This document shows, one piece after another, positions 63,396-64,000 of a stretch of DNA of 64,000 nucleotides. Origin of the DNA: an uncultured Aquimarina sp. GTDB taxonomy: Bacteria > Bacteroidota > Bacteroidia > Flavobacteriales > Flavobacteriaceae. The stretch lies in contig CANMKK010000002.1 in the NCBI GenBank assembly GCA_947498455.1, positions 62,001-126,000 of the forward strand, in the 5' to 3' direction. Below the pieces are notes generated by a model that made no database searches, was not told the DNA's origin, and worked only from the letters and a program-made list of their open reading frames with translations. Positions within the stretch are counted from its first letter, which is position 1. Every line of letters begins with the position of its first letter. The translations under genes and the position numbers were made by a program.

Positions 63396-64000
63396 TTAGC
63401 TTTCCTCTTCTTCCGATGTAAACTGTTTTATTGCTGTATTTGGTTCAATAATATTATATCCTTTCCAAAACTCCGGATCATATTTAGAGAGGTATTGCGG
63501 TTTTATAGTTTTATTTTCTTTACTGTTATCATATTCGGTTTCTGTAAGCGGTTGAGAATCAAAGACCACTATTTCGTTTTTGGTAACCTGAATTGCGCCA
63601 ATATCCAAATCCAGAGATAATTCATTTTGTTTACGTCTTCCTTTTACGAATTTATTTTTTTCAATAATTTTTAGAGGTCGTTTGAGACCAAAAAGGTTAC
63701 CTCGTGTCTTTTCCATATATCTAAGACTGTATTTACCATCTATTCCCTTCGTAAAAATTGTTTTTCCTTTGTAGAGATAATCTTTATAACTAATCCCTAA
63801 TAATTTAATGCTTTTTAGGTTTTTAATATTTTCATAATCAGCTCTAATAATGGCAAAATCTTCTGTGTTTACGTATATGGTTCCTTTGTAATCAGCTCCT
63901 CCTTTTGGCGTAAAATTGATGATATATACACTATTATCATCAATAGTCGAGTAGTCTATTAATTCAAAATTATACCTGTTTGATTTTTCAATAAAATTTA
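63396..64000 (-). CDS. CarboxypepD_reg-like protein (paralogue 2, 5' end cut by window edge)
   Basis: The frame is open from the right edge down to the stop at 63396, giving 201 visible residues. It is collinear with the last 200 residues of the gene at 60914-62413: YKGTIYVNTEDFAIIRADYE against FKGTLYVNTEDFAVIRIDYQ, and PEFWKGYNIIEPNTAIK against PNFWKGHTIIEPNAAIK. The start lies outside the window. The two copies flank an acetyltransferase gene and came from a duplication. Confidence 0.85.
   Translation of the reverse strand, partial: NFIEKSNRYNFELIDYSTIDDNSVYIINFTPKGGADYKGTIYVNTEDFAIIRADYENIKNLKSIKLLGISYKDYLYKGKTIFTKGIDGKYSLRYMEKTRGNLFGLKRPLKIIEKNKFVKGRRKQNELSLDLDIGAIQVTKNEIVVFDSQPLTETEYDNSKENKTIKPQYLSKYDPEFWKGYNIIEPNTAIKQFTSEEEES

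Noticed and set aside
1..64000. tRNA and rRNA genes
   Set aside because: No T-loop (GGTTCGAATCC-type) with paired acceptor arms and no rRNA-like sequence was seen on either strand.

Overview
The window looks like chromosomal DNA of a marine Bacteroidetes of the family Flavobacteriaceae, possibly Aquimarina-like. The evidence is AT-rich DNA, lipoprotein signals of the LxxSC type, a type IX secretion tail on a putative chitin-active enzyme, TonB-dependent import, promoters of the TAnnTTTG type, almost no Shine-Dalgarno sequences, and heme genes of the protoporphyrin branch (hemACDE, hemF, hemH, hemJ). The genus is an inference. No rRNA, tRNA or CRISPR array was found.

Left part (1-19 kb): an HU-like/SPOR protein cut by the left edge and dprA; a secreted multidomain LPMO followed, across a decayed 1.2 kb stretch with an aquaporin remnant, by a GH3 beta-N-acetylhexosaminidase; an operon of sulfurtransferase, NTF2-like protein and gpsA interrupted by a TTTGAGG heptamer array; a lipoprotein gene behind a sigma-54-type promoter; 3-hydroxyanthranilate dioxygenase and an ALDH7-type aldehyde dehydrogenase; a decayed RiPP locus (GG-leader peptide, DUF6624-like lipoprotein, truncated ATP-grasp maturase); a zinc-ribbon/SPFH membrane pair; and a GntR-type regulator.

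Middle part (19-41 kb): an orphan double-glycine, four-cysteine peptide; a promoter plus leader peptide plus terminator/antiterminator switch placed before a frameshifted PcfJ-like gene, a 38-aa membrane peptide and the RNA ligase gene rtcB; a truncated XRE regulator between two 95-bp hairpin-rich repeats; and a 9-kb polymorphic-toxin-like operon (tail-fibre-like protein, 1105-aa secreted YD-repeat protein, 1225-aa RHS protein with a variable tail, and a coupled lipoprotein that may be its immunity partner). Then come a TPR/HTH regulator, a TonB-dependent receptor and a beta-propeller phytase, which make a phosphate-scavenging unit, a collagen-like lipoprotein and a two-domain peptide ABC ATPase.

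Right part (41-64 kb): mostly core genes. An NtrY-like histidine kinase and an enoyl-CoA hydratase precede yicC-gmk-nadD. A heme locus follows: hemJ, a MATE pump and hemH on the minus strand; an AraC regulator; then hemA-hemC-hemD-hemE-DUF6973-esterase and EI24-hemF on the plus strand. The window ends with two lipoproteins and two paralogous carboxypeptidase-regulatory-like proteins flanking an acetyltransferase.

Several dispersed repeat families tie the window together. The clearest is a near-palindromic MITE-like element with ends ATACGATTTA, in two sizes: 162 bp twice and 82 bp twice. The least ordinary parts are the PcfJ-RtcB locus with its leader, the RHS operon with its overlapping lipoprotein, the decayed grasp-type RiPP locus, and the MITE family. 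Two genes carry single-base frameshifts in short homopolymers, which may be assembly errors.
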